Source: VRUE01 sp963805455 (GTDB lineage: Bacteria; Actinomycetota; Thermoleophilia; Solirubrobacterales; 70-9). Taken from it: a stretch of 64,000 nt of DNA. The translations under genes were made by a program, and so were the position numbers. The notes beneath the pieces were generated by a model. That model saw nothing but the letters and a program-made list of their open reading frames with translations. It was not told where the DNA came from and searched no databases. Location: assembly GCA_963805455.1 (NCBI GenBank), contig CAWDUJ010000010.1:1-64000 (forward strand), written 5' to 3'. Below are positions 9,099 through 17,754 of this stretch, piece by piece (positions within the stretch are counted from its first letter, which is position 1; the number at the start of each line of letters is the position of its first letter).

Positions 9099-9659
9099 TT
9101 GAGCGCAGTCGCCGTTGATAGCCTCGAGCCGGTGGTTGTCCACGCTCGGATCCTCGATCCCAGCACCCTGGGAGATCACATCGACCGTCTCTTCCGCGCC
9201 GCCTGGGCGCTCTCCGGCTCCCGCGTCGATGCCGAGGACCTCGTCCAGGAGACCTTTGCGAAGGTGCTGGCGAAGCCGCGCCGCGTCCGCAATGAAGACG
9301 ACATCGGGTACCTGCTGGGCGTGCTGCGCAACACCTTCATCAGCTCCCGCCGCGCGGCGGCGCGGCGGCTCAGTCCGGAGGCCCTCGCCGAGGGCTTCGA
9401 GCCGGCCGACCGGAGCTCGGCCTCGCGGCCGGATCAGGCCGCCGAGGCGCGCGAGGTGTTCACCGTCATCGCCGGCCTGCCCGAGGACTTCCGCGAAACT
9501 TTGGTCGCGATCGACGTGGTCGGGCTCAGCTACGCGGAGGCGGCCGAGGTTCTGGGAGCGAAGGAGGCGACAATCACCTCGAGGCTGTTTCGGGCCCGTG
9601 CGCAGGTGGCGCGCGGGATGGAATCGGGTCCCGGGGGCGTCCAGATAGGTGGAGAGTGA
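9099..9659 (+). CDS. ECF-type RNA polymerase sigma factor
   Basis: This 186-residue protein uses a TTG start at 9099 with a GGAG-like site just upstream. Region 2 is seen in FRAAWALSGSRVDAEDLVQETFAKV, in parts AEDLVQETF and YLLGVLRNTFI. Region 4 is the helix-turn-helix GLSYAEAAEVLGAKEATITS followed by RLFRARAQVAR. ECF sigma factors redirect RNA polymerase to a small stress or envelope regulon and are usually held by a membrane anti-sigma factor. The next gene, five bases downstream, has that shape. The regulon cannot be inferred from the window. Confidence 0.9.
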   Translation: MSAVAVDSLEPVVVHARILDPSTLGDHIDRLFRAAWALSGSRVDAEDLVQETFAKVLAKPRRVRNEDDIGYLLGVLRNTFISSRRAAARRLSPEALAEGFEPADRSSASRPDQAAEAREVFTVIAGLPEDFRETLVAIDVVGLSYAEAAEVLGAKEATITSRLFRARAQVARGMESGPGGVQIGGE

Positions 9660-9664
9660 TTTGA

Positions 9665-10375
9665 ATGCGCCACGAAGATGACACCCCGATGAGCGACGAC
9701 GAGCTGGCGCTCGCCAGGAAGGGCGAGGCGCTGGTCTCGGCCGCCGTCGCCGCCACCGAGGCGCCGCACTCGCTGCGCGAATCAATCGAGCGCGAGCGCG
9801 AGCGAGCCGCGGTAAGTCCGCCGAGGGTCTCCTTCTGGCGGCGCCACACGCGGGTCCTCGCGGCCACGGCGAGCGCGCTGGCGGTGGCGGCCGTGCTCGC
9901 CGGAATCGTCGCCGTCAATCAGGGCGGCAGCGGCAGCTCGGCGCCGACGCTGGCCGCGGTCGAGGCCACCGCCCGACTCGAGGCGACCGGGCCGGCGCCG
10001 GCGCCGAACGGCGGCGACCCACCGGTCCTCGCCGCACGGGTCGGGCCGATCCCGTTCCCCGACTGGCACCAGAAATACGGCTGGAAGGCGGTCGGCGCCC
10101 GCGAGGACGAGGTCTCCGGCCGCACCGTGAAGACGGTCTACTACCGCAACCCCGACGGGGCGCGGCTCGGCTACTCGATCGTCGCCGGCGAGCCCCTCCT
10201 CGAACGCCCTCCCGGACACGAGGTGACGCGCGAAGGCAACACCTACCACGTCGCAAACGCGGGAGCGCACACGATCGTCACCTGGACCCAGCAGGGCCAC
10301 ACCTGCACCTTTGTCGCCTCCTCGACCGTCCCCGCGGCGAACCTCGTCGAACTGGCGGCGTCGCGGAACACCTGA
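9665..10375 (+). CDS. Membrane protein, probable anti-sigma factor
   Basis: This 236-residue protein follows the ECF sigma gene by five bases. Residues 1-58 are cytoplasmic and charged. A single transmembrane helix (VLAATASALAVAAVLAGIVA) lies at ~60-80, and the remaining 155 residues are extracytoplasmic. The outer domain includes FPDWHQKYGWKAVGAREDE, a segment seen in anti-sigma factors of this class. No zinc HxxxCxxC motif is present in the N-terminal part, so it is not a classical ZAS protein. Gene order and topology support an anti-sigma role; partner binding is inferred. Confidence 0.75.
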   Translation: MRHEDDTPMSDDELALARKGEALVSAAVAATEAPHSLRESIERERERAAVSPPRVSFWRRHTRVLAATASALAVAAVLAGIVAVNQGGSGSSAPTLAAVEATARLEATGPAPAPNGGDPPVLAARVGPIPFPDWHQKYGWKAVGAREDEVSGRTVKTVYYRNPDGARLGYSIVAGEPLLERPPGHEVTREGNTYHVANAGAHTIVTWTQQGHTCTFVASSTVPAANLVELAASRNT

Positions 10376-10379
10376 CGAC

Positions 10380-11390
10380 GTGAGCGTTGCGGTCAACTGG
10401 GGATTCATCGGCGCCAGCCAGTGGGCGGGGCGCTACCTGATACCGGCGGTGCAGGCGGTCGAGGACGCCAACGCTGTCGGGGTCTTCTCGAGCTCGCCCG
10501 AGCGCGGCGGGCGATTCGCCGAGGAGTCCGGGCTCGAGCGCTCCTACGCCTCCCTCGAGGAGATGCTGGCCGACCCGGGCATCGACGCCGTCTACATCGG
10601 CACCACCAACGACCTCCACGCGAAGCGCACGATCGCGGCTGCGCGGGCCGGCAAGCACGTCCTCTGCGAGAAGCCGCTGGCGATGACGCTGGCCGAAGCG
10701 GAGGCGATGATCGAGGCCTGCTCGGAGGCGGGCGTTGTCCTCGCCACCAACCACCACCTGCGAGGGGCGCCGACGATCCTCGCGATCAGGGAGCGGTTCG
10801 AGGCGGGGGCGATCGGCGGGCTCGTCGCGGCCCGCGTCTTCCACGCCCGCTCGCTCCGCCAGGAGCTGCGGACCTGGCGCCTGAAACGGCCGGAGGCGGG
10901 CGGCGGCGTCGTCCTCGACATCACCGTCCACGACGCCGACGTCGTCCGCTTCCTGCTCGGCGACGAGGTCGCCGAGGTGACCGCCCTGACCGCGAACCAG
11001 GGGCTCGCCGAGCCGCCGCTGGAGGACTCGGTGATGGGCGCGATGCGGATGCGCGGAGGACAGCTCGTCTCCTTCCACGACGCGTTCACGGTGCCGCACG
11101 CGCCGACCGGCGTCGAGCTGCTCGGCGACGAGGGCTCGCTGGTCGGTTTGGAAGTGATGACGCCCGATCCCGTCGGACAGGTCCTCCTGCGGCGCGACGG
11201 TGAGCTGGAGGAGCTGGTGATCCCGGAGCGCTGGCCGATCTACGAGCTGGTGGTGCGGCGCTTCTGCGATGCGGTCCGCGGCGAGGGCGGGCCGCTCGCC
11301 ACCGGCGAGGATGGGGCCGCAGCGCTCGCGATCGCGCTGGCGGCGCTGGAGTCCGCTCGAACTGGACGGCCGGTCGCGCCCGGGGGTTAG
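10380..11390 (+). CDS. Gfo/Idh/MocA family oxidoreductase
   Basis: The start is GTG 10380 (VSVAVNWGFIGASQWAGRYL), four bases after the anti-sigma stop. The N-terminal Rossmann motif GFIGASQWAG, the AVYIGTTNDLHAKRTIAAARAGKHVLCEKPLA segment with catalytic-type Lys in EKP, and GGVVLDITVHDADVVRFLLG are characteristic of NAD(P)-dependent sugar or cyclitol dehydrogenases. The protein is 336 residues, normal for the family. The substrate is unknown. The next gene starts 10 bases on, so 10380-12334 reads as one operon. Confidence 0.9.
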   Translation: MSVAVNWGFIGASQWAGRYLIPAVQAVEDANAVGVFSSSPERGGRFAEESGLERSYASLEEMLADPGIDAVYIGTTNDLHAKRTIAAARAGKHVLCEKPLAMTLAEAEAMIEACSEAGVVLATNHHLRGAPTILAIRERFEAGAIGGLVAARVFHARSLRQELRTWRLKRPEAGGGVVLDITVHDADVVRFLLGDEVAEVTALTANQGLAEPPLEDSVMGAMRMRGGQLVSFHDAFTVPHAPTGVELLGDEGSLVGLEVMTPDPVGQVLLRRDGELEELVIPERWPIYELVVRRFCDAVRGEGGPLATGEDGAAALAIALAALESARTGRPVAPGG

Positions 11391-11399
11391 GCTGGCGGC

Positions 11400-11846
11400 A
11401 TGAGCCTCCTCAGCAGCGTCCTCCGAGTCCACGACAGGGTCTACAAGGCGACGGACGGGAGGATCGGGCACAAGATCCTCGGCGTCCCGTGCCTGATGCT
11501 GCGGACCGAGGGGCGTAAATCCGGCGTCACCCGGACCACCGGCCTCGTCTATGCCCCCGACGGCGGCGACTACCTCGTCGTCGCCTCCAAAGGCGGCGAC
11601 CCCAAACCGCCCGCCTGGCTCTACAACCTGCAGGCGAAGCCGGAGGTCGAGGTCCAGATCGGCCGCGACCGCGAGGCCGCGGTGGCGAAGGTCGTCGAGC
11701 CCTCGGACCCCGACTATGACCGCCTCTGGAAGATCGTCAACGAGAACAACGGCGATCGCTACACCGCCTACCAGGAGAAGACCGACCGTCCGATCCCAGT
11801 GGTCGTCCTAACCCCGGCACCCACGATCGGAAGGGAGCAGCAATGA
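11400..11846 (+). CDS. F420-dependent nitroreductase family (DDN-like) protein
   Basis: This 148-residue protein carries the split-barrel motifs of the deazaflavin-dependent nitroreductase family (GRKSGVTRTTGLVYAPDGG, VVASKGGDPKPPAWLYNL, PEVEVQIG). Members use reduced F420 to reduce nitroimidazoles, quinones or related electrophiles. The Mycobacterium relatives are Ddn and its paralogs. The stop overlaps the start of the carbonic anhydrase gene (ATGA at 11843-11846), which implies translational coupling. Confidence 0.88.
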   Translation: MSLLSSVLRVHDRVYKATDGRIGHKILGVPCLMLRTEGRKSGVTRTTGLVYAPDGGDYLVVASKGGDPKPPAWLYNLQAKPEVEVQIGRDREAAVAKVVEPSDPDYDRLWKIVNENNGDRYTAYQEKTDRPIPVVVLTPAPTIGREQQ

Positions 11847-12334
11847 GCGCGATCGATGATTTCGTCAAGAACAACGAGGCATTCGCAGGGGGATTCGACA
11901 AGGGCGATCTGCCGCTGCCGCCCGCGAGGAAGGTCGCGATCGTCGCCTGCATGGACGCGCGGCTGAATCCGTATCCGATGCTCGGCCTCTCGATCGGCGA
12001 CGCGCATGTGATCCGCAACGCCGGCGGGGTGGTGACGGACGACGAGATCCGCTCGCTGGCGATATCCCAGCACCTCCTCGGCACCGAGGAGATCATGCTG
12101 ATCCACCACACCGACTGCGGCATGCTCACCTTCAGCAACGAGGAGTTCCACCAGATGCTGGAGGACCACTCCGGTCAGCGGCCCGAGTGGCACGCGATGA
12201 ACTTCCCCGACCTCGAGCAGGACGTCCGCGACTCGATCAAACGGATCAAGGACAGCCCCTTCATCCCCAAGACCGACCAGGTCCGCGGCTTCGTCTACGA
12301 CGTCGAGACCGGCCGGCTCAGCGAGGTCGGCTGA
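11843..12334 (+). CDS. Beta-class carbonic anhydrase
   Basis: This 163-residue protein has the zinc site of beta carbonic anhydrases. The first Cys with the Asp-Arg dyad is in VACMDARLNP, and HxxC is in HHTDCGM. It is a short form, similar to the mycobacterial type. It interconverts CO2 and bicarbonate in the cytoplasm. It is the last gene of the operon that starts at 10380 and overlaps its neighbour by four bases. Confidence 0.92.
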   Translation: MSAIDDFVKNNEAFAGGFDKGDLPLPPARKVAIVACMDARLNPYPMLGLSIGDAHVIRNAGGVVTDDEIRSLAISQHLLGTEEIMLIHHTDCGMLTFSNEEFHQMLEDHSGQRPEWHAMNFPDLEQDVRDSIKRIKDSPFIPKTDQVRGFVYDVETGRLSEVG

Positions 12335-12338
12335 GGCG

Positions 12339-13299
12339 ATGCGGTGGCTGGCGGGTGCCGTCGTTCTCGGAGCTCTGGTGGTGGCGGCGCCAGCGAGCGC
12401 CGCGGTGACGATCGGCCCGAAGCCACTGCCCGAACGCGACGGGGTGGCCTCGGTGGGGGGAGCGACGATCTTCATGACCAACGCCCTGCCCGGGGTCGAA
12501 CTGACCTCTCCGGTCGACGGCGTGATCGTCCGCTGGCGGGTGCGGCGCGGTGAAGGCGCAGGGGGCCTGACCGCCGACAAAATCAGCCTCAGAGTCCTGA
12601 AGAGCACCGCAACCCCGCACCGATACACCGCAGTGGGGACCAGCAGCGCGCATGAAGTCCCAACCAGCACCGAAGAACCCGACGGCAAAATCTGGGTGTT
12701 CCCGACCCAGCTGCCGATCAAAGCCGGCGAGACGATCGGCCTCGGGACGACGGCCGGTCAGTTCTCCTATGCCGAAAAAATCGGACGCCTCCTTTCTGGA
12801 CCGGATCAACCCGCTCGCCGACGGCAAAACAGCGACCTTCGCCGAAGGCCCCTTCACCGACAAATTCGTCGACATGAACGCCGACATCGAGCCCGACTGC
12901 GACGGCGACGGCCTTGGCGATGAGACCCAGGATCCGTCGATCCCGCAGACCCCCGAGTGCGGCTTCGTCCCGCCGGCCCCCGGTGCCGGCGCCCCACCAC
13001 CGGCGCCCATTTCCCCCGACACCCTGATCGCCAAGGGGCCGAAGAAGAGGATTGCCACCCACGGGAAACGGGCGACGGTGAGCTTCAAGTTCAGCTCCAA
13101 CGATCCCGCCGCGACCTTCGAATGCCGCCTCGACAAGGGCAAATACCGGCACTGCAGCTCTCCCCAGCTCTACCTCGTCAAAGCGAGCGCCAAATACAAG
13201 AAGCACAGCTTCAGCGTCCGCGCGACCAATGCCGCGGGAACCGTCGACCCGACCCCCGCGACACGAACGTTCAGGGTCAAGCGCCGCGGCGCTTCCTGA
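12339..13299 (+). pseudogene. Secreted protein gene broken by a frameshift in an A6 run
   Basis: The ATG at 12339 encodes a signal peptide (MRWLAGAVVLGALVVAAPASA) and about 145 further residues in one frame, then runs into nonsense. The adjacent frame continues with SDASFLDRINPLADGKTATF and is open to 13299. The switch falls at six A residues (12775-12780); five would restore one frame of about 319 residues. The second half has a calcium-loop-like DCDGDGLGDETQD segment, a Pro-rich linker and a C-terminal Ig-like domain (ECRLDKGKYRHCSSP). Because the break lies in a homopolymer, a consensus error is at least as likely as a real mutation. The 3' end overlaps the convergent gene by 23 bases. Confidence 0.75.
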
Positions 13300-14908
13300 C
13301 CAGCTTCACGACCTTCGTCCTCGACGCCGGCGTCCCGCCCGTGGGGGCGAATGTGAACTTGACCCGCACCTTGACCTTGCCCTTGCTCTTGAGCGAGCGC
13401 AGCGCCTTGCCCTTCGCCTTGACCAGAAGCTTCACCGTCCCTGCCCGTTTCGCGGTTTTGCTGCTCTTCCGCACCTTCTTCGAGCCGACGAGCAGCACGA
13501 CGCCGGAGCCGGGGACGATGACGGCCACCGTTGCCGTCCCCTTCTTCTTGTTCAGCTTCACCTTGCCGAAGCGAAACCCGTTCGAAGGGGCGGCGGCGGT
13601 GGGCGACTGGAGCTCGTAGGCGCCGATGTCGGCGCCGTTGGCGCCCGGGGCAGCGGAGAACGGCACGCCCGGGTAGGCGACGGGGCGGGGCTGCCCGCGC
13701 TGGTCGGCTGCGAGCACGCCGGCGCCCCTGTTGACCGCCGGGCTGGTGGCCGTGATCGCCATCGTCTGGGTCGGGCCGCCGTTGTCTCCGAGCGGGCCGA
13801 GCTGGGGGTCGACGCCGATCAGATTCGAGCCGGGGACCGTTTCGGTCAGGGTGGCGCCGGAGGGATTGCCGACGATGTCGAAGGCGGCGTCGATCGGCCC
13901 ATCGAGGTCGGCGCCACCGGCGTCGGCGCTGTTGCCGGCGACGATCGTGTCTTCGATCCGGACCGGGTGGTTTTCGGGCGCGGAGATCCCGCCGCCCCCG
14001 GCGTTGGAGCCGGTCGAGTGGTTGCCGGAGATGGTGGAATCCCTGACGGCGATGGGCACTTCGCTGGAGCTGAGGGAGAGGCCGCCGGCGCCGTTGGATG
14101 CGGAGCTGTTGCCGACGATGGTCGAGTTGGCGATCGTCGCGGGCCCTTTGGAGATTGAGACGGCCACAGCGCCGGCATCGGAGTGGGCCTGGTTGCCCGA
14201 AAACGTCGTGCCGGAGATTGTGGCGCTTCCGTGTTCGATCTCGACGAAGAGCCCGCCGGCGAATCCGCTCGCCTCGTTACCGGCGAAGGTCGAGTTTTCG
14301 ATGCTGATCGCGGCGGTGCCGCCGCCGACCCAGGCGCCGGCGCCGGCGATCGCATGGTTGTCGCTGAGGGTCGTCGAAGTCAGTGTCAGCGATGCCCCGA
14401 ACCCGCCGATGCCCCCGCCGTAGTCCGAGGCGGTGCCGCCGGTGATCAAACAGTTGGCGACGGTCAGGCTTGGGGCCGGGTGTTCGCTGTCGTTCCAGAT
14501 GTTTCCGCCGGGACCCGATGCGGAGCCGTCGGCGATGTGAAGGCCGGCGATCGTCACCGGCCCCGGGCTCGCGAGGTTGATGTGGATGACCCGTTTTTTG
14601 GAGCTCTGGGCGACGGTGATCTGCCCGGGCCCGGGCCCCTCGATGTCGACGGGATCTTTGATCTGCAGCCCTTCGCCGCTGAGTGTGATCGTGCCCGAGA
14701 GGCCGCCGGCGAAGTTGATCGTGTCGGCGCCGGAGCTCGCGTTGGCGGCGAGGACCTCCCCCCGTAGGCTGCCGTCGCCGGCGACGCCGGAGTCGCTCAG
14801 GTTGGTGACCGTGAAGGTCTGCGCCGCCTGGGCCGGCCCGGACACGGCGAGGGCGCCGAGCGCGGTCGCTGCCGCCAGGAGGCCGATCCGAGCGGAGAGT
14901 CGGTTCAT
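13277..14908 (-). CDS. Secreted right-handed beta-helix protein
   Basis: This 543-residue protein has a signal peptide (MNRLSARIGLLAAATALGAL...AQA) and the CSLREA-like opening TFTVTNLSDSGVAGDGSLRGE. Residues ~120-320 are repeated ISxxTFSGNxAxxxGGA units that form a parallel beta-helix, as in polymorphic outer-membrane-like and pectate-lyase-fold proteins. NLIGVDPQLGPLGDNGGPT and the choice-of-anchor-type block AINRGAGVLAADQRGQPRP-like (here PAVNRGAGVLAADQRG) follow. The last 120 residues are very rich in Lys and Arg. No catalytic residues can be assigned. It is likely a cell-surface adhesin or matrix protein. Confidence 0.82.
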   Translation of the reverse strand: MNRLSARIGLLAAATALGALAVSGPAQAAQTFTVTNLSDSGVAGDGSLRGEVLAANASSGADTINFAGGLSGTITLSGEGLQIKDPVDIEGPGPGQITVAQSSKKRVIHINLASPGPVTIAGLHIADGSASGPGGNIWNDSEHPAPSLTVANCLITGGTASDYGGGIGGFGASLTLTSTTLSDNHAIAGAGAWVGGGTAAISIENSTFAGNEASGFAGGLFVEIEHGSATISGTTFSGNQAHSDAGAVAVSISKGPATIANSTIVGNSSASNGAGGLSLSSSEVPIAVRDSTISGNHSTGSNAGGGGISAPENHPVRIEDTIVAGNSADAGGADLDGPIDAAFDIVGNPSGATLTETVPGSNLIGVDPQLGPLGDNGGPTQTMAITATSPAVNRGAGVLAADQRGQPRPVAYPGVPFSAAPGANGADIGAYELQSPTAAAPSNGFRFGKVKLNKKKGTATVAVIVPGSGVVLLVGSKKVRKSSKTAKRAGTVKLLVKAKGKALRSLKSKGKVKVRVKFTFAPTGGTPASRTKVVKLVRKRRGA

Positions 14909-15030
14909 AGAAGGAAGGTAGCCGTTGACAGCACGTCCGGCAACGGTCCGGACGAGCGGACGATGGCCTCCGGAAGGCCGCGGGTCGCGCTCCAGGCCAA
15001 GCGCGTACGCTGGGCCCGCGAAATTGAGTT

Positions 15031-15104
15031 GCCCGCCTAGCTTAATTGGCTAAAGCACCGCTCTTGTAAAGCGGAGAGTCTCGGTTCGATTCCGAGGGCG
15101 GGCT
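15031..15104 (+). tRNA. tRNA-Thr, anticodon TGT
   Basis: The 74-base cloverleaf can be drawn by eye. The acceptor stem pairs 15031-15037 (GCCCGCC) with 15097-15103 (GGCGGGC). The anticodon stem pairs 15058-15062 with 15070-15074 around loop CTTGTAA (anticodon TGT, reading ACA). The T arm has CTCGGTTCGATTCCGAG. The discriminator base is T. CCA is not encoded. A strong hairpin follows 10 bases downstream. Confidence 0.95.
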
Positions 15105-15114
15105 CTCCCCGGGT

Positions 15115-15153
15115 GAGGCGCTTTTCCTAAGCAATGCTTTCGAAAAGCGCCTC
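15115..15153 (+). terminator. Hairpin after tRNA-Thr
   Basis: A perfect 12-bp inverted repeat (GAGGCGCTTTTC at 15115-15126 with its complement at 15142-15153) has a 15-base loop that can itself pair AAGC with GCTT. It lies 10 bases after the tRNA, consistent with transcription termination. Confidence 0.75.
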
Positions 15154-15406
15154 GCAGACGTCTGCGAATCCGGGCCCAGTCGCAGATCGGATCTCGATCT
15201 GGCCCCTCGATGACGGGTCCTAAGGCCTCGACGCGACCTTTCAAGGGGCCAGTGGCTACGAGCGAGCCGAGTGGCACACCAAGGGCCTCGACGAGCGCCA
15301 GACTCCCTTCTCATTCCGGCAGGAGCTCGACGGCGGGTGGACCATCCGGTTCGGTCCGCTGAGTGCCGCCAACGTCGGCGTCGCACTCAGCTCGTTCGTC
15401 AGCTAG
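15154..15406 (+). pseudogene. Eroded coding remnant downstream of the tRNA
   Basis: The stretch has no intact gene, but two adjacent frames look coding. One frame (around 15118-15210) reads FEKRLADVCESGPSRRSDLDLAPR before a TGA. Another frame (15224-15406, stop TAG) reads GYERAEWHTKGLDERQ...FRQELDGGWTIRFGPL...VALSSFVS with normal codon bias. I read this as the 3' end of a decayed gene joined through a frameshift. The family is not recognised. Its last eight bases overlap the end of the convergent membrane-protein gene. The position next to a tRNA would suit an old integration scar, but no integrase or att repeat is visible. Confidence 0.4.
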
Positions 15407-16793
15407 GGGAGTCGCCCATCACTCGGGCCTTCTCGGCGGCGAACTCCTCGTCGGAGAGGACGCCCTTCTGCTTCAGATCGGAGAGCTTCTCGAGGCGGGC
15501 GATCTTGGCGTCCTGGTCATCGCCGGCGGTCGCACCGCCGCTGCCGCCGCCCGCATCGTCGCCCCTCTCGCCGTCGCCCTTCCGCGCCTCGGGCAGTCGC
15601 AGTTTCTCCATCCGCTCGCCGATGTTGGCGCTCTTCACCGCTCCGGTCACGGTGTCCCTCGCTCCCCCGAAGAGGTCCTCCATCGACACATCGGGGTTCT
15701 CCCTTTCGGACTGGCGCCGTAACTCGTGGATGCCGGCCGCGGCCAGCCCGGCGAGGATCAGCGCGGTGAGGAAGCTCCGCAGCCCCTGCGTCGGCGCCGA
15801 GAGGAAGTAGATGCAGAAGACGATCCCCAGCAACGCGTAGACGTAGGGGATGTAGTCGCGCAGGAATGGGGTCAGGAAGCGGCGGGAATGTTTGGCCGAG
15901 CCGGTCGGGGAGGCGAGCCAGCCGGCGACGCCGAAAAGGGCGCCGAAGATGATCACCGTAATCGCGATGCTCACCATCAGCGAGGTGGCGATCGACCAGG
16001 CCTGTTCCGCCGCGGGCTTGACGGTTTCTTCGTTCACCAACTGATCGATGATGATCCCGCCGGCGATGCTGCGGAAGACGATCACCGCGAAGCCGGCGAC
16101 GATCAGCCCGACACCGCAGAAGAGGACGGTCACCCAGCGGTCCTCTTTCGCAAGGTAGATCGCAAGACCGAAGAAGAAGAAGGTCAGCAGGGTGAGGACG
16201 ATGGCGAGGCCCTGGATCGCGGTCGCGATCTGCTGCGCCGTCTTCAGCTGATTCGACTTCAGGATCACGATCCGCCCGGCGTCTTCGGGCAGCTTTTCGG
16301 CCAGCGACTTGCCGATCCCGACTTCGCTCGCGAGGTTGGTGACCAGGGTCTTGAGGTCCAGCGTCACTTCGCCTTCCCCGGTCGAGACACTTTCCTTTTC
16401 GTCATTTAGGACGGCGATCAGTTCTTCGTGCGCGGTCCGGTTCGCCGCCCGCCAGAGGGCCTGCGCCCGGTGCGTCTGCAGCACCTCGTTGGCGCCGGTG
16501 CCGGCGACCGAGCGCACCGCGCCGGAGACCGGGCCGGCGAGCTGCTTCGTTTCGCCGGGGAGAATGTCTTCCAGTTCTTCTTCGACGTCGACGTTTTCGT
16601 AGAGCGTGTTGACGAGGTAGTCGGCGACGGCTTCGCGGATCTTGACGTCGGCGATCAGCTTGTCGCTGGTGCGGACCCAGTCGTCGGTGTTGAGGGCCTG
16701 GCGTTCGACCCAGATCCCGAACACGCTGAGGAAAGCGAAGATCGAGCCGAGGACGACGAAGAACTTGATCAAGCGGCTGCGCCGGCGACTCAT
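15399..16793 (-). CDS. Multi-pass membrane protein with C-terminal SHOCT motif
   Basis: The start is taken as ATG 16793 (MSRRRSRLIKFFVVLG), which leaves a 25-base divergent gap to the dioxygenase gene. There is one N-terminal membrane helix and a ~180-residue extracytoplasmic region, rich in Glu and Asp, with LIADVKIREAVADYLVNTLY. A cluster of four helices follows at about residues 205-390. A cytoplasmic linker rich in Gly and Asp ends in a SHOCT-type helix pair (KIARLEKLSDLKQKGVLSDEEF). Such 460-residue proteins are frequent in actinobacteria and uncharacterised. SHOCT motifs usually mediate oligomerisation. Confidence 0.8.
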   Translation of the reverse strand: MSRRRSRLIKFFVVLGSIFAFLSVFGIWVERQALNTDDWVRTSDKLIADVKIREAVADYLVNTLYENVDVEEELEDILPGETKQLAGPVSGAVRSVAGTGANEVLQTHRAQALWRAANRTAHEELIAVLNDEKESVSTGEGEVTLDLKTLVTNLASEVGIGKSLAEKLPEDAGRIVILKSNQLKTAQQIATAIQGLAIVLTLLTFFFFGLAIYLAKEDRWVTVLFCGVGLIVAGFAVIVFRSIAGGIIIDQLVNEETVKPAAEQAWSIATSLMVSIAITVIIFGALFGVAGWLASPTGSAKHSRRFLTPFLRDYIPYVYALLGIVFCIYFLSAPTQGLRSFLTALILAGLAAAGIHELRRQSERENPDVSMEDLFGGARDTVTGAVKSANIGERMEKLRLPEARKGDGERGDDAGGGSGGATAGDDQDAKIARLEKLSDLKQKGVLSDEEFAAEKARVMGDSPS

Positions 16794-16818
16794 TGGTTGG
16801 GATGCTATACGTGAAGCG

Positions 16819-17754
16819 ATGAAGCTAGAGGGCATCCACCACATCACCTGCATCACCGCCGACGCCCAGTCCAACGTCGACTTCTACGCAGGGGTGATGG
16901 GCCTGCGGCTCGTCAAGAAAACGGTCAACCAGGACGACCCGACCGTCTACCACCTCTTTTTCGCCGACGAGAAGGGCGACGCAGGCTCCGACCTCACCTT
17001 CTTCGAGTTCCCGGGCGTCCCGAAGGGACGGGCCGGCGCCGGCGAGGTCAATCGGATCGTCTGGCGGGTCGCCTCAGAGGAGGCGCTCGACTTCTGGGTC
17101 AAGCGGCTGGCCGACAACGGCATCACCGCCGAGCGCGGCGCGAGCTCACCCACGATCAGCTTCGCCGATCCCGAGGGCCTGGTTCACGAGCTGCTGGTCG
17201 TCGACGTCCCCGACCCGCCGCTGATCGCCGACCACCCGGAGGTCCCGGCCGAGCTGGCGCTGCAGGGCTTCCATGCGGTGCGCGCCTACTCGACCGCCCC
17301 CGACGCCGACCGCACCCTGTTCGAAGCGCTCGAGTTCGAGCCGACCGAGGAGGGTGGTGGAGGCTGGGAAGCGCGCGGCTCCCAGCGCGGCGGGCTCTTC
17401 CTCTACGACGAGCCGCCGCCCGAGCGGGCGCTGCAGGGCGCCGGTTCCGTCCACCACGTAGCCTGGGCCTCGACGATCGACGAGCACGAGGAGTGGCGGC
17501 AAAGGGCGGTCGCGGGCGGGGCCCATCCGACGCCGGTGATCGATCGTTTCTACTTCCGCTCGATCTACTTCCGCCAGCCGAGCGGCGTGCTTTTCGAGAT
17601 CGCGACCCTCGGGCCCGGCTTCACCGTCGACGAGCCACTCGAGGAGCTCGGCGAAAAGCTCTCGCTGCCGCCCGACTACGAGCACCTGCGCGATCGGGTC
17701 GAACCGAACCTGCGCCCGGTCGTGAACCCGCGCGCCGCCGCCTCCGGAGAGTGA
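16819..17754 (+). CDS. Ring-cleaving dioxygenase, VOC/glyoxalase superfamily
   Basis: This 311-residue protein is built from two VOC modules. It starts MKLEGIHHITCITADAQ, with a metal-ligand-type His in HHIT, and the second module begins around GFHAVRAYS. VHHVAWAS and a C-terminal LFEIATLGPGF segment supply the remaining likely ligands (His and Glu). The GLRLVKKTVNQDDPTVYHLF signature is that of MhqO/YkcA-type extradiol dioxygenases that act on hydroquinones. Its stop overlaps the GTG of a maleylacetate-reductase-like gene, which fits a hydroquinone or hydroxyquinol ring-cleavage route. Substrate assignment is inference. Confidence 0.87.
   Translation: MKLEGIHHITCITADAQSNVDFYAGVMGLRLVKKTVNQDDPTVYHLFFADEKGDAGSDLTFFEFPGVPKGRAGAGEVNRIVWRVASEEALDFWVKRLADNGITAERGASSPTISFADPEGLVHELLVVDVPDPPLIADHPEVPAELALQGFHAVRAYSTAPDADRTLFEALEFEPTEEGGGGWEARGSQRGGLFLYDEPPPERALQGAGSVHHVAWASTIDEHEEWRQRAVAGGAHPTPVIDRFYFRSIYFRQPSGVLFEIATLGPGFTVDEPLEELGEKLSLPPDYEHLRDRVEPNLRPVVNPRAAASGE

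Noticed and set aside
15031..15406. Genomic island attachment site at tRNA-Thr
   Set aside because: No repeat of the tRNA 3' end was found further along the window and no integrase is present.
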